The notes beneath the pieces are model-generated. The model had not been told where the DNA came from. It did not search any database and was given only the letters and a program-made list of their open reading frames with translations. A stretch of 53,839 nucleotides of DNA from Acidimicrobiia bacterium (lineage in GTDB: Bacteria > Actinomycetota > Acidimicrobiia > IMCC26256 > JAGPDB01): positions 1 to 53,839 of the forward strand of contig JAGPDB010000012.1 of the NCBI GenBank assembly GCA_018057765.1, in the 5' to 3' direction. Of the stretch, positions 1 through 8,346 are shown in pieces. The translations under genes were made by a program, and so were the position numbers. The stretch's first letter is position 1; every line of letters starts with the position of its first letter.

Positions 1-651
1 ACAGAGTACGGCTATATTCCCAAAGACTCGCTTACGCTTGCGGACTATAACGATACAAGGAATCGTGCAGACACTATTGAATCACTATACGGATCAAATT
101 CGCTTGAAGCAAGAATAGCTGAGAATATCTTCTACAGAGTTACTTCATCACTTGAAACAAAAACATCAATAGTTAAGGACATAGAAAAATTAAAAGTAAT
201 AATAGATAATGCGCGTGACTTCATTTCTTTACCAGAAAAAAGAACGATTACTTTGACATCGAATGAAAGTACAATTCCTGTAACTGTAAAAAATACGACC
301 AATAAACAAATTACAGTAATGATTAAACTAAAAAGTGATAAGTTGGTTTTCACAGAATCTGATAGCTATAAAGTCGCACTAAATAGTTTAAACACCACAA
401 TCAGAGTGCCAGTAAAAACTAGAACCTCAGGGTCATTTCCAATTGAAATCAAAATGTCCAGCGTAGAAAATGGTGTTGTCTTGGCAAGCCAAAGAGCCAC
501 AATTAGGTCTACTTCGTTTTCTGGAGTTGGTTTGGGAATTATGGTGGGTTCATTTATCTTTCTTGTAATTTGGTGGCTACTACACTATAAAAAGAATAAA
601 AAAAATATTTCTGCAAAAATACTAAACTTACATAAAGAAACTTTGGTATAA
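1..651 (+). CDS. DUF6049-like membrane-anchored protein, C-terminal part (partial)
   Basis: The reading frame is open from base 1, so the gene starts outside the window; 216 residues are visible. The visible part is an extracytoplasmic beta-rich region (roughly residues 80-165) followed by one membrane segment near residues 177-196 (GLGIMVGSFIFLVIWWLL) and a lysine-rich cytoplasmic end. This topology, and its position directly before murJ with no gap, match the DUF6049 family that precedes murJ in many Actinobacteria. The family has no established biochemical role; a link to the cell envelope is inferred from the murJ neighbourhood. The assignment rests on context and topology because the N-terminus is missing. 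Confidence 0.6.
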   Translation, partial: TEYGYIPKDSLTLADYNDTRNRADTIESLYGSNSLEARIAENIFYRVTSSLETKTSIVKDIEKLKVIIDNARDFISLPEKRTITLTSNESTIPVTVKNTTNKQITVMIKLKSDKLVFTESDSYKVALNSLNTTIRVPVKTRTSGSFPIEIKMSSVENGVVLASQRATIRSTSFSGVGLGIMVGSFIFLVIWWLLHYKKNKKNISAKILNLHKETLV

Positions 652-2247
652 ATGGCTTTTACTAAAACTGCACGTACCTCATTATATGTTTTTGCTGGAA
701 CATTGACATCAAGAATTTTAGGTTTCGTAAGAATATTAATTTTGGCGACAACATTAGGCTTCTTTAGGCTCAACGACTCGTATTCTCTATCTAACGAAAT
801 ACCGAATATGATGTATGAGCTTGTATTAGGAAGTTTAATATCATCAACACTCTTACCATTTTTCGTTAAACAATATAAACAGAAAAACAAAAAAGACGAC
901 CAATCTATTTTTACTTTTATGGTTTTTGCATCCTTAGCTTTAACATTGTTATCATTAATTTTTGCACCTGCAATAGCAAGTATCGTGACTTCCTTAAATA
1001 GTACAAGTAGTGCGAATACTCAACGCGAATTAGTTTTATTTTTCTTATATTGTTTTTTACCTCAAATATTTTTCTATGCTTTAACTTCAGTAATGCAAAC
1101 ATACTTAGCAGCAAGACACAAATTTATAGCTAGTTCATTTGCTCCAGTTATAAATAATATAATTGTAATATCAATGTTATTTTATGTAAAACATTTACTT
1201 TCATCTTTTGGAGATAATCCCTCAGACGCACTATTGAAAAAAGTTGAATACACTTTAGGTTTCGGGACAACTTTTGGGGTAATTGCAATTAGCCTAATCG
1301 TAGGGATAGCTTACGTTAAAGGTGGTGGTAAGTTCAAGCGTGGTCTGGTAAGGACCAGAGCAATAAAGGAAATGCTACAACAATCAAAATGGATGGTTTC
1401 TTATGCCATTGTTAACCAGATTGCATTGTTTGCGATCATTTCCATTGCTAACAAAACCGAGGGTGGTGTCTCAAGGTATCTTTCAGCATGGGCATTCTTT
1501 CAACTACCCCATGGTCTTTTAGCTATGACGATTATGACAATCGCAATACCAAAAATTTCTCATTCAATGAATCACGATATAAAAAACGAAGAAGGAATTC
1601 AGCCGAATCAAATCACAATAGAAACGAGATCTCTGGTGAAACAATCGGGAACTGCAATAGTAATGTTAATTAGCGTAGTAAGCGCTCTAGGTATTTCAAT
1701 AGCCCGACCATTCATGACAATCATCCTTGGACATGGCGAAATATCTACTTCACAAGCAAAACTCGCTGGTAATGTATTAATTGGTTTTTTGATTTTCTCT
1801 AGCGCATTTTCATTTTATGTATTTGTGGTTAGGCTTGCAAACTTGGTAGGTAAGACTAAAGGGATTTTCAAAATTAATGTTATTCAAAATTCACTAAATA
1901 TTATTCTTGCAATATTGTTGATAAAAATCTGGCCGGCAATAGGTTTGAGTATCGCTTTTTCTATGTCATACTTTTTAATCATGCCACTTGCTCTAAAAAT
2001 GGTCTCAAAGAATTTTTTGACTCCAGCTTTGAATGGAAAAGCTACTTCAATCGTCGGAATTACGAGTATATGCGGTGGTTTATTAGGGTTTATTGCTGGC
2101 CACGGTATTGATAATATTTATTTGAGTACAGTAATTGGTTTACTAACTTGTTTAATTATTCTTGGCATTGGTTCGCATTTTGCAAGAGAAGAAATCATTT
2201 CTTTATTCAGAATTTTTTACAAAAAGAGCATACCTACAGAAAGATAA
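652..2247 (+). CDS. murJ: MurJ/MviN lipid II flippase
   Basis: The 531-residue polytopic membrane protein belongs to the MurJ (MviN) branch of the MOP exporter superfamily, which moves lipid-linked peptidoglycan precursor across the membrane. It has about 14 hydrophobic segments and an N-terminal stretch typical of the family (SRILGFVRILILATTLG, then NDSYSLSNEIPNMMYELV near residues 42-60). The ATG directly follows the stop of the upstream gene, so the two are probably translationally coupled. The length is that of a plain MurJ. The mycobacterial homologue carries a fused intracellular pseudokinase domain, which here is a separate gene starting 8 bases downstream. Confidence 0.93.
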   Translation: MAFTKTARTSLYVFAGTLTSRILGFVRILILATTLGFFRLNDSYSLSNEIPNMMYELVLGSLISSTLLPFFVKQYKQKNKKDDQSIFTFMVFASLALTLLSLIFAPAIASIVTSLNSTSSANTQRELVLFFLYCFLPQIFFYALTSVMQTYLAARHKFIASSFAPVINNIIVISMLFYVKHLLSSFGDNPSDALLKKVEYTLGFGTTFGVIAISLIVGIAYVKGGGKFKRGLVRTRAIKEMLQQSKWMVSYAIVNQIALFAIISIANKTEGGVSRYLSAWAFFQLPHGLLAMTIMTIAIPKISHSMNHDIKNEEGIQPNQITIETRSLVKQSGTAIVMLISVVSALGISIARPFMTIILGHGEISTSQAKLAGNVLIGFLIFSSAFSFYVFVVRLANLVGKTKGIFKINVIQNSLNIILAILLIKIWPAIGLSIAFSMSYFLIMPLALKMVSKNFLTPALNGKATSIVGITSICGGLLGFIAGHGIDNIYLSTVIGLLTCLIILGIGSHFAREEIISLFRIFYKKSIPTER

Positions 2248-2255
2248 AGTTAAAA

Positions 2256-3224
2256 ATGTTAACTGGTGAATTTTTAAACGAAAGATATCAGGTCATTAGT
2301 AAAATCAGCATTAAAGGTTACCGTCAAAAATGGCTTGCTATGGACACCACACAAGACAAGCAGGTCTTAATAGAAACACTAAATGATGATCTATTAAACG
2401 ATGAAAGAGCAATAGATAACATAAGATACGAACTCCATGTTAGTAAGTTATTAAATCATGATCTATTCCCAAAATGTATCGACACTTTTATTAATAATTC
2501 TCAACTGTATTTAGTTTGGAAAGAGTTTGATTACGAATCACTCAATTCTTTTTACGAAAATAAAAACTTTGAAACAATACCAGTTAAAGAAATCATTCAA
2601 ATAATTTTTAAGATCAGTTCGGGTATGAGTTATGCTCATAAAATCGGTGTTTTTCATGAAAATATAAATGGAGATAATATAGTTATTAAAACAAATAATG
2701 AGCCAATGATAATTAACCTTTCAGTAAACAATTCTTTAGAATCAACTGATCCTGGAGCTAATTTTATCTTTTCAAATACTAATTTATGCGCACCAGAAAG
2801 AAAGTCTGGTGCTAGTGTGAATCAACTTAGTGACTTCTACTCCATTGGTATGATAGCGAAAATTCTTTTGGTCCATAAGCGTGATTTAAAAAATAACAAT
2901 CTATATATTCGAAGATTACGCTCATTTAGACCTGATTTAGATCTTAAGCTATGCGAGATGATCGATGGACTAATCTCTCCAGATTTGTCGATTAGACGTG
3001 AGAATATATCGAAGTTGTTAGATCAAACTTTCCTAGACGCAGATAAAACTCCAATAAGTGGAATTCCTATAGTTAAGCTTACAAAAGCTGAGTCTAAAAA
3101 AATTAACAAACAGTTCAATAAACCTAAATATTCAAATATAGTTACATTTGTAAAATTAACTATATTTACTTTATCTTTTAGTTTAATAACATATCTAGTG
3201 ATTCACTTTTTGTACAATAGCTAG
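2256..3224 (+). CDS. Membrane-anchored protein kinase-like pseudokinase
   Basis: The 322-residue protein has a Ser/Thr kinase-like fold (about residues 10-285) and one C-terminal membrane segment (about 296-318). Catalytic motifs are lost. The VAIK lysine position reads VLIE (37-40), the HRD motif reads HEN (134-136), and the DFG position reads INL (153-155). The structural Asn141 and the APE motif (179-181) remain. I infer a pseudokinase that binds partners rather than phosphorylates them. In Mycobacterium tuberculosis a pseudokinase domain is fused to MurJ/MviN and recruits the FHA protein FhaA when phosphorylated; this gene sits 8 bases after murJ and looks like the unfused form. The ATG at 2256 was chosen because an upstream in-frame extension lies inside murJ. 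Confidence 0.8.
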   Translation: MLTGEFLNERYQVISKISIKGYRQKWLAMDTTQDKQVLIETLNDDLLNDERAIDNIRYELHVSKLLNHDLFPKCIDTFINNSQLYLVWKEFDYESLNSFYENKNFETIPVKEIIQIIFKISSGMSYAHKIGVFHENINGDNIVIKTNNEPMIINLSVNNSLESTDPGANFIFSNTNLCAPERKSGASVNQLSDFYSIGMIAKILLVHKRDLKNNNLYIRRLRSFRPDLDLKLCEMIDGLISPDLSIRRENISKLLDQTFLDADKTPISGIPIVKLTKAESKKINKQFNKPKYSNIVTFVKLTIFTLSFSLITYLVIHFLYNS

Positions 3225-3250
3225 TCATTTATTGTATTAATATTATTTTT

Positions 3251-3856
3251 GTGAATAGTTACGATATGCCAAATGAAATCGTGATTGAGCGAGCGAAAAA
3301 AGATAATAAAAATGCGCTCAATGATGTAATTATAAAAAGTTCTCCATATGTATATGATCTCTGCCAGAAATGGTGTCGCCCTCCAATAGAGAGCGAAGAT
3401 ATAACACAAGTTGCACTCATAAAGATTGCTAATAATATTAAAGATTTTCGATATGAAAGCAAATTTTCTACATGGATCTACACATTAACTTATCGAGTTT
3501 TTCTAGATGAATATAGAAAGGTAAAAAGACGACAGAGTATTGCCCCAATAGTAAGTTTAGAAAATACGACGTATATATCTCAAGAAGCAGAAGTACAAGA
3601 TGATTCTAGCGAGCAGTTAATAGACTTATTGGAACAACTAAGCAAAGAACATAGGACTATTTTGATTCTTATTGATGTCGAAAAATTGAGCTATGGAGAA
3701 GCTAGTGATACTTTAAATATTGAAGTGGGTACTGTAAGATCACGTTTAGCGAGAGCACGAATTAGTTTTAGGAAACTATTGGAAGAACAAGGAACTATTT
3801 TAAGGCCAGAAAGCGTCAAAGTCACTAAGAGCACGAAAGTGAGTAATAATGAATAG
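3251..3856 (+). CDS. sigM: ECF RNA polymerase sigma factor, SigM-like
   Basis: The 201-residue protein has sigma-70 region 2 at about residues 20-95 (core-binding and -10 contacts, for example SEDITQVALIKIANNI and FSTWIYTLTYRVFLDEYRK) and region 4 at about 120-185 with an HTH (LSYGEASDTLNIEVGTVRSR). That is the two-domain layout of extracytoplasmic-function sigma factors. Its place between murJ/pseudokinase and trxB-trxA corresponds to sigM of mycobacteria, which controls cell-surface and secretion genes; the name is by position and the regulon is not visible. The GTG start at 3251 lies 4 bases after a TATTAT -10-like hexamer, so the mRNA could be leaderless. The end overlaps the next gene by 8 bases. 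Confidence 0.88.
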   Translation: MNSYDMPNEIVIERAKKDNKNALNDVIIKSSPYVYDLCQKWCRPPIESEDITQVALIKIANNIKDFRYESKFSTWIYTLTYRVFLDEYRKVKRRQSIAPIVSLENTTYISQEAEVQDDSSEQLIDLLEQLSKEHRTILILIDVEKLSYGEASDTLNIEVGTVRSRLARARISFRKLLEEQGTILRPESVKVTKSTKVSNNE

Positions 3857-4643
3857 TTCAATACGTGCAAAAGATTTGAAAGATAACCAATCATTGTCCA
3901 ATGAAGAAGCTCTATATATAGCTGTAGAAGCCATATTAAATGGCGATTTTGAAAAACTCAGATTTTCAAAAAATGTTGTTCCTTCTGAAATAAAAGAAAA
4001 TATTATTAATAGTCAAAGATTTGAAGAAATAAAAGCGTCGATAACCTATGAAAAAAATATATTAAATTCTTTTTTAAGTGATAATGAGCCTGTAAATGAT
4101 CTTTCTAAATTGACTGAGATACAGACCAAAACAATCGAAGCTTTGTACAATAACACCGAGAAGAATACGCCTAGTCCATACGCAAAATTTGCAGTTGCAG
4201 CTAGTATTTTAGTAGTCGTGCTTATTTCTGTTTTAGGTTCTAGTTTCTTTATAAATAGTAAAAATAACGACAACTTTGCAACAAAGTCAAAGCTACAAGA
4301 CAGACCGGCTTTTCAAAAATCAGAGACTTTGGATGAACAAGTTCCACAAGATAAGGACGTTCAAAGTGGATCGAATTCTGTTAGTAGAGACTCAAATGAA
4401 ACAGAAACTGCTAAACCTACATCCGAAGAAGAAATCACTATTAAACCTCCCGATACTACAGAATCAACAATGGATAACAATGCTGATAAATACAATCAGG
4501 CGCAATCCAACACTCCTGTTATTTCAAGTACTTCATTTATAGAGAGAAATATCATAATAATCGCTACGGGTGCATTATTCTTGTTTGTTTTGCTTTTGAT
4601 AATATTGTTTAAGGTTCTAGTAAAATACCGCAAGGATCAATGA
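3849..4643 (+). CDS. Putative anti-sigma factor, membrane protein
   Basis: The 264-residue protein has a soluble N-terminal part (about 1-114), a membrane segment (about 115-138), a Ser/Thr/Asp-rich stretch (about 140-230) and a second membrane segment (about 235-258). Overlap of its start with the sigma-factor stop (ATGAATAG) implies coupled translation, and cytoplasmic-domain plus membrane anchor is the usual layout of an ECF anti-sigma factor. I do not see a clear zinc-binding HxxxCxxC anti-sigma motif, so the role is inferred mainly from context. The second membrane segment is unusual for this class. Confidence 0.6.
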   Translation: MNSSIRAKDLKDNQSLSNEEALYIAVEAILNGDFEKLRFSKNVVPSEIKENIINSQRFEEIKASITYEKNILNSFLSDNEPVNDLSKLTEIQTKTIEALYNNTEKNTPSPYAKFAVAASILVVVLISVLGSSFFINSKNNDNFATKSKLQDRPAFQKSETLDEQVPQDKDVQSGSNSVSRDSNETETAKPTSEEEITIKPPDTTESTMDNNADKYNQAQSNTPVISSTSFIERNIIIIATGALFLFVLLLIILFKVLVKYRKDQ

Positions 4644-4700
4644 CCAAGGAACTTTCTTCGCTACGAACTAATATCTATTAGAATTTAAGTCTAAAATTAT

Positions 4701-4706
4701 TATAAT
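4701..4706 (+). promoter_or_regulatory. Candidate -10 hexamer before the 98-residue membrane protein
   Basis: TATAAT lies 29 bases before the ATG at 4736, in the 92-base gap after the putative anti-sigma gene. It could start the small membrane gene-trxB-trxA-cwlM transcript. No convincing -35 element is seen. Confidence 0.4.
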
Positions 4707-4735
4707 TAAAAGAAAATGATATATGGGTACTAAAA

Positions 4736-5032
4736 ATGACACAATCTAATTTAGATAAAGAGTTCAAATCTCAAGAATGGAATGAAACTGTACTAAAAAC
4801 TGTTGATAGTATCGTTGAAATTGCAAATAAAAAAGTTGTCATGCCAGCGCATAGGATTGCTAGATTTTTTGTTTATACTTTTGTCGCCATTGTTTTGCTT
4901 GTAATTGTTTTTATTCTTCTCTCAATATCGTCATTTCGATTGCTCAATCTAGCCATGCCTGTCTGGGCATCATATTTAACAATAGGCGCTATATTTGTCC
5001 TTATAGGTTCAATATTTTGGGCTAAAAAATAG
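4736..5032 (+). CDS. Small two-helix membrane protein of unknown function
   Basis: The 98-residue protein has a polar N-terminal 45 residues and two membrane segments (about 46-66 and 73-94), ending in a short basic tail. I do not recognise a family. It precedes trxB by 15 bases and is probably in the same transcript. Topology resembles small holin-like or envelope-stress membrane proteins, but nothing in the sequence supports a specific function. Confidence 0.65.
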   Translation: MTQSNLDKEFKSQEWNETVLKTVDSIVEIANKKVVMPAHRIARFFVYTFVAIVLLVIVFILLSISSFRLLNLAMPVWASYLTIGAIFVLIGSIFWAKK

Positions 5033-5047
5033 ACTACAAAGGAAAAA

Positions 5048-5971
5048 ATGGAAATTCGTGATTTAATAATTATTGGTTCAGGACCAAGTGGTTTAACAGC
5101 AGCAATTTATGCAGCAAGAGCAAATTTAAACCCTCTGATGATTGAAGGAGCAGCTCCTGGTGGACAGCTAATGACCACTACTGAAGTAGAGAATTATCCA
5201 GGGTTTGCAGATGGTATTTTAGGCCCAGAATTAATGGATCAGTTCAGGAAACAAGCACAGCGTTTTAATACTGAATTTATAACTGATGACGTAACAGAGG
5301 TTGATTTAACAGGGAAAATTAAAAAAGTTTTTGTTGGCGAAACACTATATCAAGCTCGTTCTATAATAATTTCCACAGGTGCTAAATCTAAAATGATAGG
5401 GCTTGAATCAGAGCGAAAACTTTTAGGTTACGGTGTTTCTACTTGTGCAACATGTGATGGTTTTTTCTTCTCAGGACATGAGATAGCTGTAGTTGGAGGA
5501 GGAGATTCTGCGATGGAAGAAGCACTTTTTCTTTCTCGTTTTGCTAACAAAGTAACCCTAATTCATAGACGTGATGAATTTAGAGCATCAAAAATTATGC
5601 AGGATAGAGTTCTTGCAAATGAAAAAGTTGAATTACGTTTAAATTCACAAGTGATTGAAGTGAATGGTGATGTTAAAGTTTCAAGTTTAACTTTGAAAGA
5701 TACAATTACAGGTGAAGAATCACAGTTAGACGTAACTGGTTTATTCGTTGCTATTGGCCATACTCCAAATACCTCACTTTTTAAAGATCAAATAGAATTA
5801 GATGATATGGATTATATACTGACAAATGGCCATTCAACAAAGACGAATCTTGATGGTGTTTACGCTGCAGGAGACGTTGCTGACCATGTTTATCGTCAAG
5901 CAATAACAGCAGCCGGTACCGGGGCTATGGCGGCAATTGAAGTAGAAAGATTTCTTGAAACACTAAAATAA
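5048..5971 (+). CDS. trxB: Thioredoxin reductase (NADPH)
   Basis: The 307-residue flavoprotein transfers electrons from NADPH to thioredoxin. Visible motifs are the N-terminal FAD-binding GSGPSG (10-15), the redox-active CATC (Cys133, Cys136), the NADPH-binding GGGDSA (about 150-155) with a downstream HRRDEFRAS, and the C-terminal FAD motif DGVYAAGDV. Length and order are normal for low-molecular-weight bacterial TrxB. A GGAAAA-type ribosome site precedes the ATG. It is followed by trxA after about 100 bases. Confidence 0.97.
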   Translation: MEIRDLIIIGSGPSGLTAAIYAARANLNPLMIEGAAPGGQLMTTTEVENYPGFADGILGPELMDQFRKQAQRFNTEFITDDVTEVDLTGKIKKVFVGETLYQARSIIISTGAKSKMIGLESERKLLGYGVSTCATCDGFFFSGHEIAVVGGGDSAMEEALFLSRFANKVTLIHRRDEFRASKIMQDRVLANEKVELRLNSQVIEVNGDVKVSSLTLKDTITGEESQLDVTGLFVAIGHTPNTSLFKDQIELDDMDYILTNGHSTKTNLDGVYAAGDVADHVYRQAITAAGTGAMAAIEVERFLETLK

Positions 5972-6009
5972 ATATATTAGGGAAGATTTCTATTTAAGCT
6001 AACGTTAGA

Positions 6010-6026
6010 CCTATAATACATATAGG
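6010..6026 (+). promoter_or_regulatory. Hairpin with embedded TATAAT between trxB and trxA
   Basis: CCTATA and TATAGG form a 6-bp stem around a 5-base loop, and TATAAT (6012-6017) overlaps its left arm. A 10-base palindrome CTAACGTTAG lies just upstream (5999-6008). This could be a trxA promoter with a protein-binding palindrome, or a weak transcript-end structure. Confidence 0.3.
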
Positions 6027-6073
6027 CTTTGCAGAGTTTTTAAGTGAAGTATAAAATAAGGAAGGTGCTCAAT

Positions 6074-6400
6074 ATGAGTTCAAACGTAATGTCAGTTAAT
6101 GTAGATTCTTTTGATGAGGCTATATCATCGTCAACTACTCCTGTACTAGTGGATTTTTGGGCAGAATGGTGTGGTCCTTGCAAGATGATTGCTCCTGTTT
6201 TAGATGAGATTTCTTCTGAAAATTCAGATAAAATCAAAATCGTAAAAGTAAACGTTGACGAAAATCCTGATTTAGCTAGGCGTTTTGAAGTTATGAGCAT
6301 ACCTACACTTATTGTTTTTAAAGATGGCGATGTGGCAAAGCGTCTTGTTGGCGCCAAGAACAAGACTGGTCTTCTTGACGATCTATCTGATTTCATCTAA
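6074..6400 (+). CDS. trxA: Thioredoxin
   Basis: The 108-residue protein is a full-length thioredoxin with the active site WCGPC (Cys33, Cys36), the conserved cis-proline segment (SIPT) and the C-terminal GAKNK region. It reduces protein disulfides and is recharged by the adjacent trxB product. The ATG at 6074 was chosen over a GTG at 6044 because a good ribosome site (GGAAGG) lies 7 to 12 bases before it. Confidence 0.96.
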   Translation: MSSNVMSVNVDSFDEAISSSTTPVLVDFWAEWCGPCKMIAPVLDEISSENSDKIKIVKVNVDENPDLARRFEVMSIPTLIVFKDGDVAKRLVGAKNKTGLLDDLSDFI

Positions 6401-6434
6401 TATTAATTCTTAGCTATTTTTGCCAGGAGGGTAT

Positions 6435-7400
6435 ATGAACGATTCGAATAGTACTTCTGTTATCGATGTACAGAATCGCTTAATTCGTCTCGGCTATGAT
6501 ATACCTGCACAAGAATTAGGGAAAATCGGGCCGGAAACTGTCCGCTTTATTACCATTTATCAGGAAATACACGGTTTAGAAGCAAATGGCAACCCCGATA
6601 TATCTACATGGAATGAACTTATAGTTAGTGGTTATAAATTGGGTGATAGATTACTATATGAACGTCAGCCAGCATTTCGAGGCGACGACGTAGCAGAACT
6701 ACAAAATCGTTTAAATTCATTAGGTTTTGATGCAGGAAGAGAAGATGGCTTTTTTCGTTTGGAAACTGCGACTGCTCTACGAGAATTTCAACGCAATATG
6801 GGAATTAGTTCAGATGGTATTTGTGGGAAGAACACGATAAATGCAATAACACGGGTTTCAAACTTTGCAACCACTTCAGCTACAAATCTTCGTGAACAAA
6901 TTAAATGGCAATATAGAAAAGGTTCACATACTTACAGAATCGGTATTTCAGTGGATCCTTCCTTTTCTATTATTGGCGATAGGTTGACTAAACACTTATT
7001 TGAATTAGGAATTAAAGTACCTTACTATGTAGAAGGTAGCGAACCTAGTGTTGTGGCTAGTGAAGCAAATGAGGCAGGACTAGATTTACTTTTTGCTATT
7101 AACCCATCAATGACAGCTCTTGGACGTTGTGTATTCTTTTCTAATTCGCGCTATCGTTCATTGGTTGGAGCATCGCTTGCAAGTTCTATACAACACGAAT
7201 TATCAAAAAGATTAAAGTCGGATCCAGATGAAACCGCTGGACGTGTTTACCCATTATTACGTGAGAGCAAAATGCCATGTGTGATCATTGAACTTTGTGA
7301 TATTGGCGACATTTCGATGTTAAAGCAGATTCGGTCAAGCTGTGATGAAATCTCTCAATCGATTGCTTTTGGAATTAAAAATATAATCGAACACGACTAA
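6435..7400 (+). CDS. cwlM: CwlM-like peptidoglycan-synthesis regulator with degenerate amidase domain
   Basis: The 321-residue protein has no signal peptide. It carries two peptidoglycan-binding_1 repeats (about residues 8-66 and 84-140) and a C-terminal amidase_3-like domain (about 167-318). Zinc ligands expected in amidase_3 are missing: the DPGHGG position reads DPSFS (174-178) and the IHAN position reads INPS (222-225). Only the late Glu286 in IIELCDIGD remains. This fits CwlM of mycobacteria, a cytoplasmic non-hydrolytic regulator of MurA and MurJ encoded in the same place beside trxC. The ATG at 6435 is preceded by a strong AGGAGG (6426-6431 region); an in-frame TTG at 6420 lies upstream of that site. 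Confidence 0.87.
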   Translation: MNDSNSTSVIDVQNRLIRLGYDIPAQELGKIGPETVRFITIYQEIHGLEANGNPDISTWNELIVSGYKLGDRLLYERQPAFRGDDVAELQNRLNSLGFDAGREDGFFRLETATALREFQRNMGISSDGICGKNTINAITRVSNFATTSATNLREQIKWQYRKGSHTYRIGISVDPSFSIIGDRLTKHLFELGIKVPYYVEGSEPSVVASEANEAGLDLLFAINPSMTALGRCVFFSNSRYRSLVGASLASSIQHELSKRLKSDPDETAGRVYPLLRESKMPCVIIELCDIGDISMLKQIRSSCDEISQSIAFGIKNIIEHD

Positions 7401-7467
7401 TATTTTCTTTAAGTTTTTATGAACTGTTTGAAGCAGTAATCTTTGCTAAAAGATAGTCAATTAATTA

Positions 7468-8346
7468 TTAAACTTCAACAGACATGGGTTCGGTCATCAA
7501 TCTATAAATACGCTCTAGGTCCTCTAATGTTGAGAAATCAATTGAAATCTTACCTTTATCGGCACCACTCATTTTAATTCCTATTCGAGTGTTTAGATAG
7601 TCACCTAGTAATGATTCAAGCTCAATTAGACCAGGTGCGCGAAGTTGGGATTTAGATTTATTCTTCGTTAAATCAATTTCGTTCTCACTGATTTCACGAA
7701 TTGCTTCCTCCATTGATCTCACAGACCAACCCTCAGATACAGCTTTTCGAGCTAATGATTCTTGTAATTCTCTATCTGGTGTTCCCAATAAAGCCCTAGC
7801 ATGGCCCATTGAGAGCTTTGATTCTCGTATCATTTTTTGTATAGAAGGTGGCAGTTGAAGCAGTCGCAATGTATTGGTGACCGATGTTCTACTTTTACCA
7901 ACCCTTTTAGCAACTTGTTCATGCGTTAACTCAAATTCTTCAATTAGTTGCTGGTATGCTGCTGATTCTTCCAAAGGATTTAAGTCGCTACGTTGAATAT
8001 TTTCTACAATTGCCTGTTCTAGGGAAACTGCATCGTTAACATCTTTTATTAAGGCAGGTATTGAGGTTAACCCAACTCGTTTTGAAGCTCTCCATCTACG
8101 TTCACCAGCAATGATCTCATAACCGGAATCAGTCCTTCTTACCAAGATTGGTTGTAAGACTCCCAGTTCGCGAATTGAGTCAGCTAATGTTGCTAGAGAC
8201 TCTTCGTCAAAATGCTTTCTGGGTTGAAAGGGATTTGGAGTAACATCGCTTATAGATATCATGTCGATACCTGATACAGATGCTGGTGTTACTTCGCTTG
8301 GGATTAAAGATCCCAAGCCTTTACCTAAACCACTAACTCGCGCCAT
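7468..8346 (-). CDS. parB: Chromosome partitioning protein ParB
   Basis: The 292-residue protein has the N-terminal CTPase domain with the GERRWRAS box, a central HTH (HEQVAKRVGKSRTSVTN) that reads parS, and a C-terminal dimerisation region. It loads at parS and organises the origin for segregation with ParA. Its start overlaps the end of parA by 14 bases, so the two form an operon. It converges with cwlM across a 67-base gap. Confidence 0.96.
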   Translation of the reverse strand: MARVSGLGKGLGSLIPSEVTPASVSGIDMISISDVTPNPFQPRKHFDEESLATLADSIRELGVLQPILVRRTDSGYEIIAGERRWRASKRVGLTSIPALIKDVNDAVSLEQAIVENIQRSDLNPLEESAAYQQLIEEFELTHEQVAKRVGKSRTSVTNTLRLLQLPPSIQKMIRESKLSMGHARALLGTPDRELQESLARKAVSEGWSVRSMEEAIREISENEIDLTKNKSKSQLRAPGLIELESLLGDYLNTRIGIKMSGADKGKISIDFSTLEDLERIYRLMTEPMSVEV

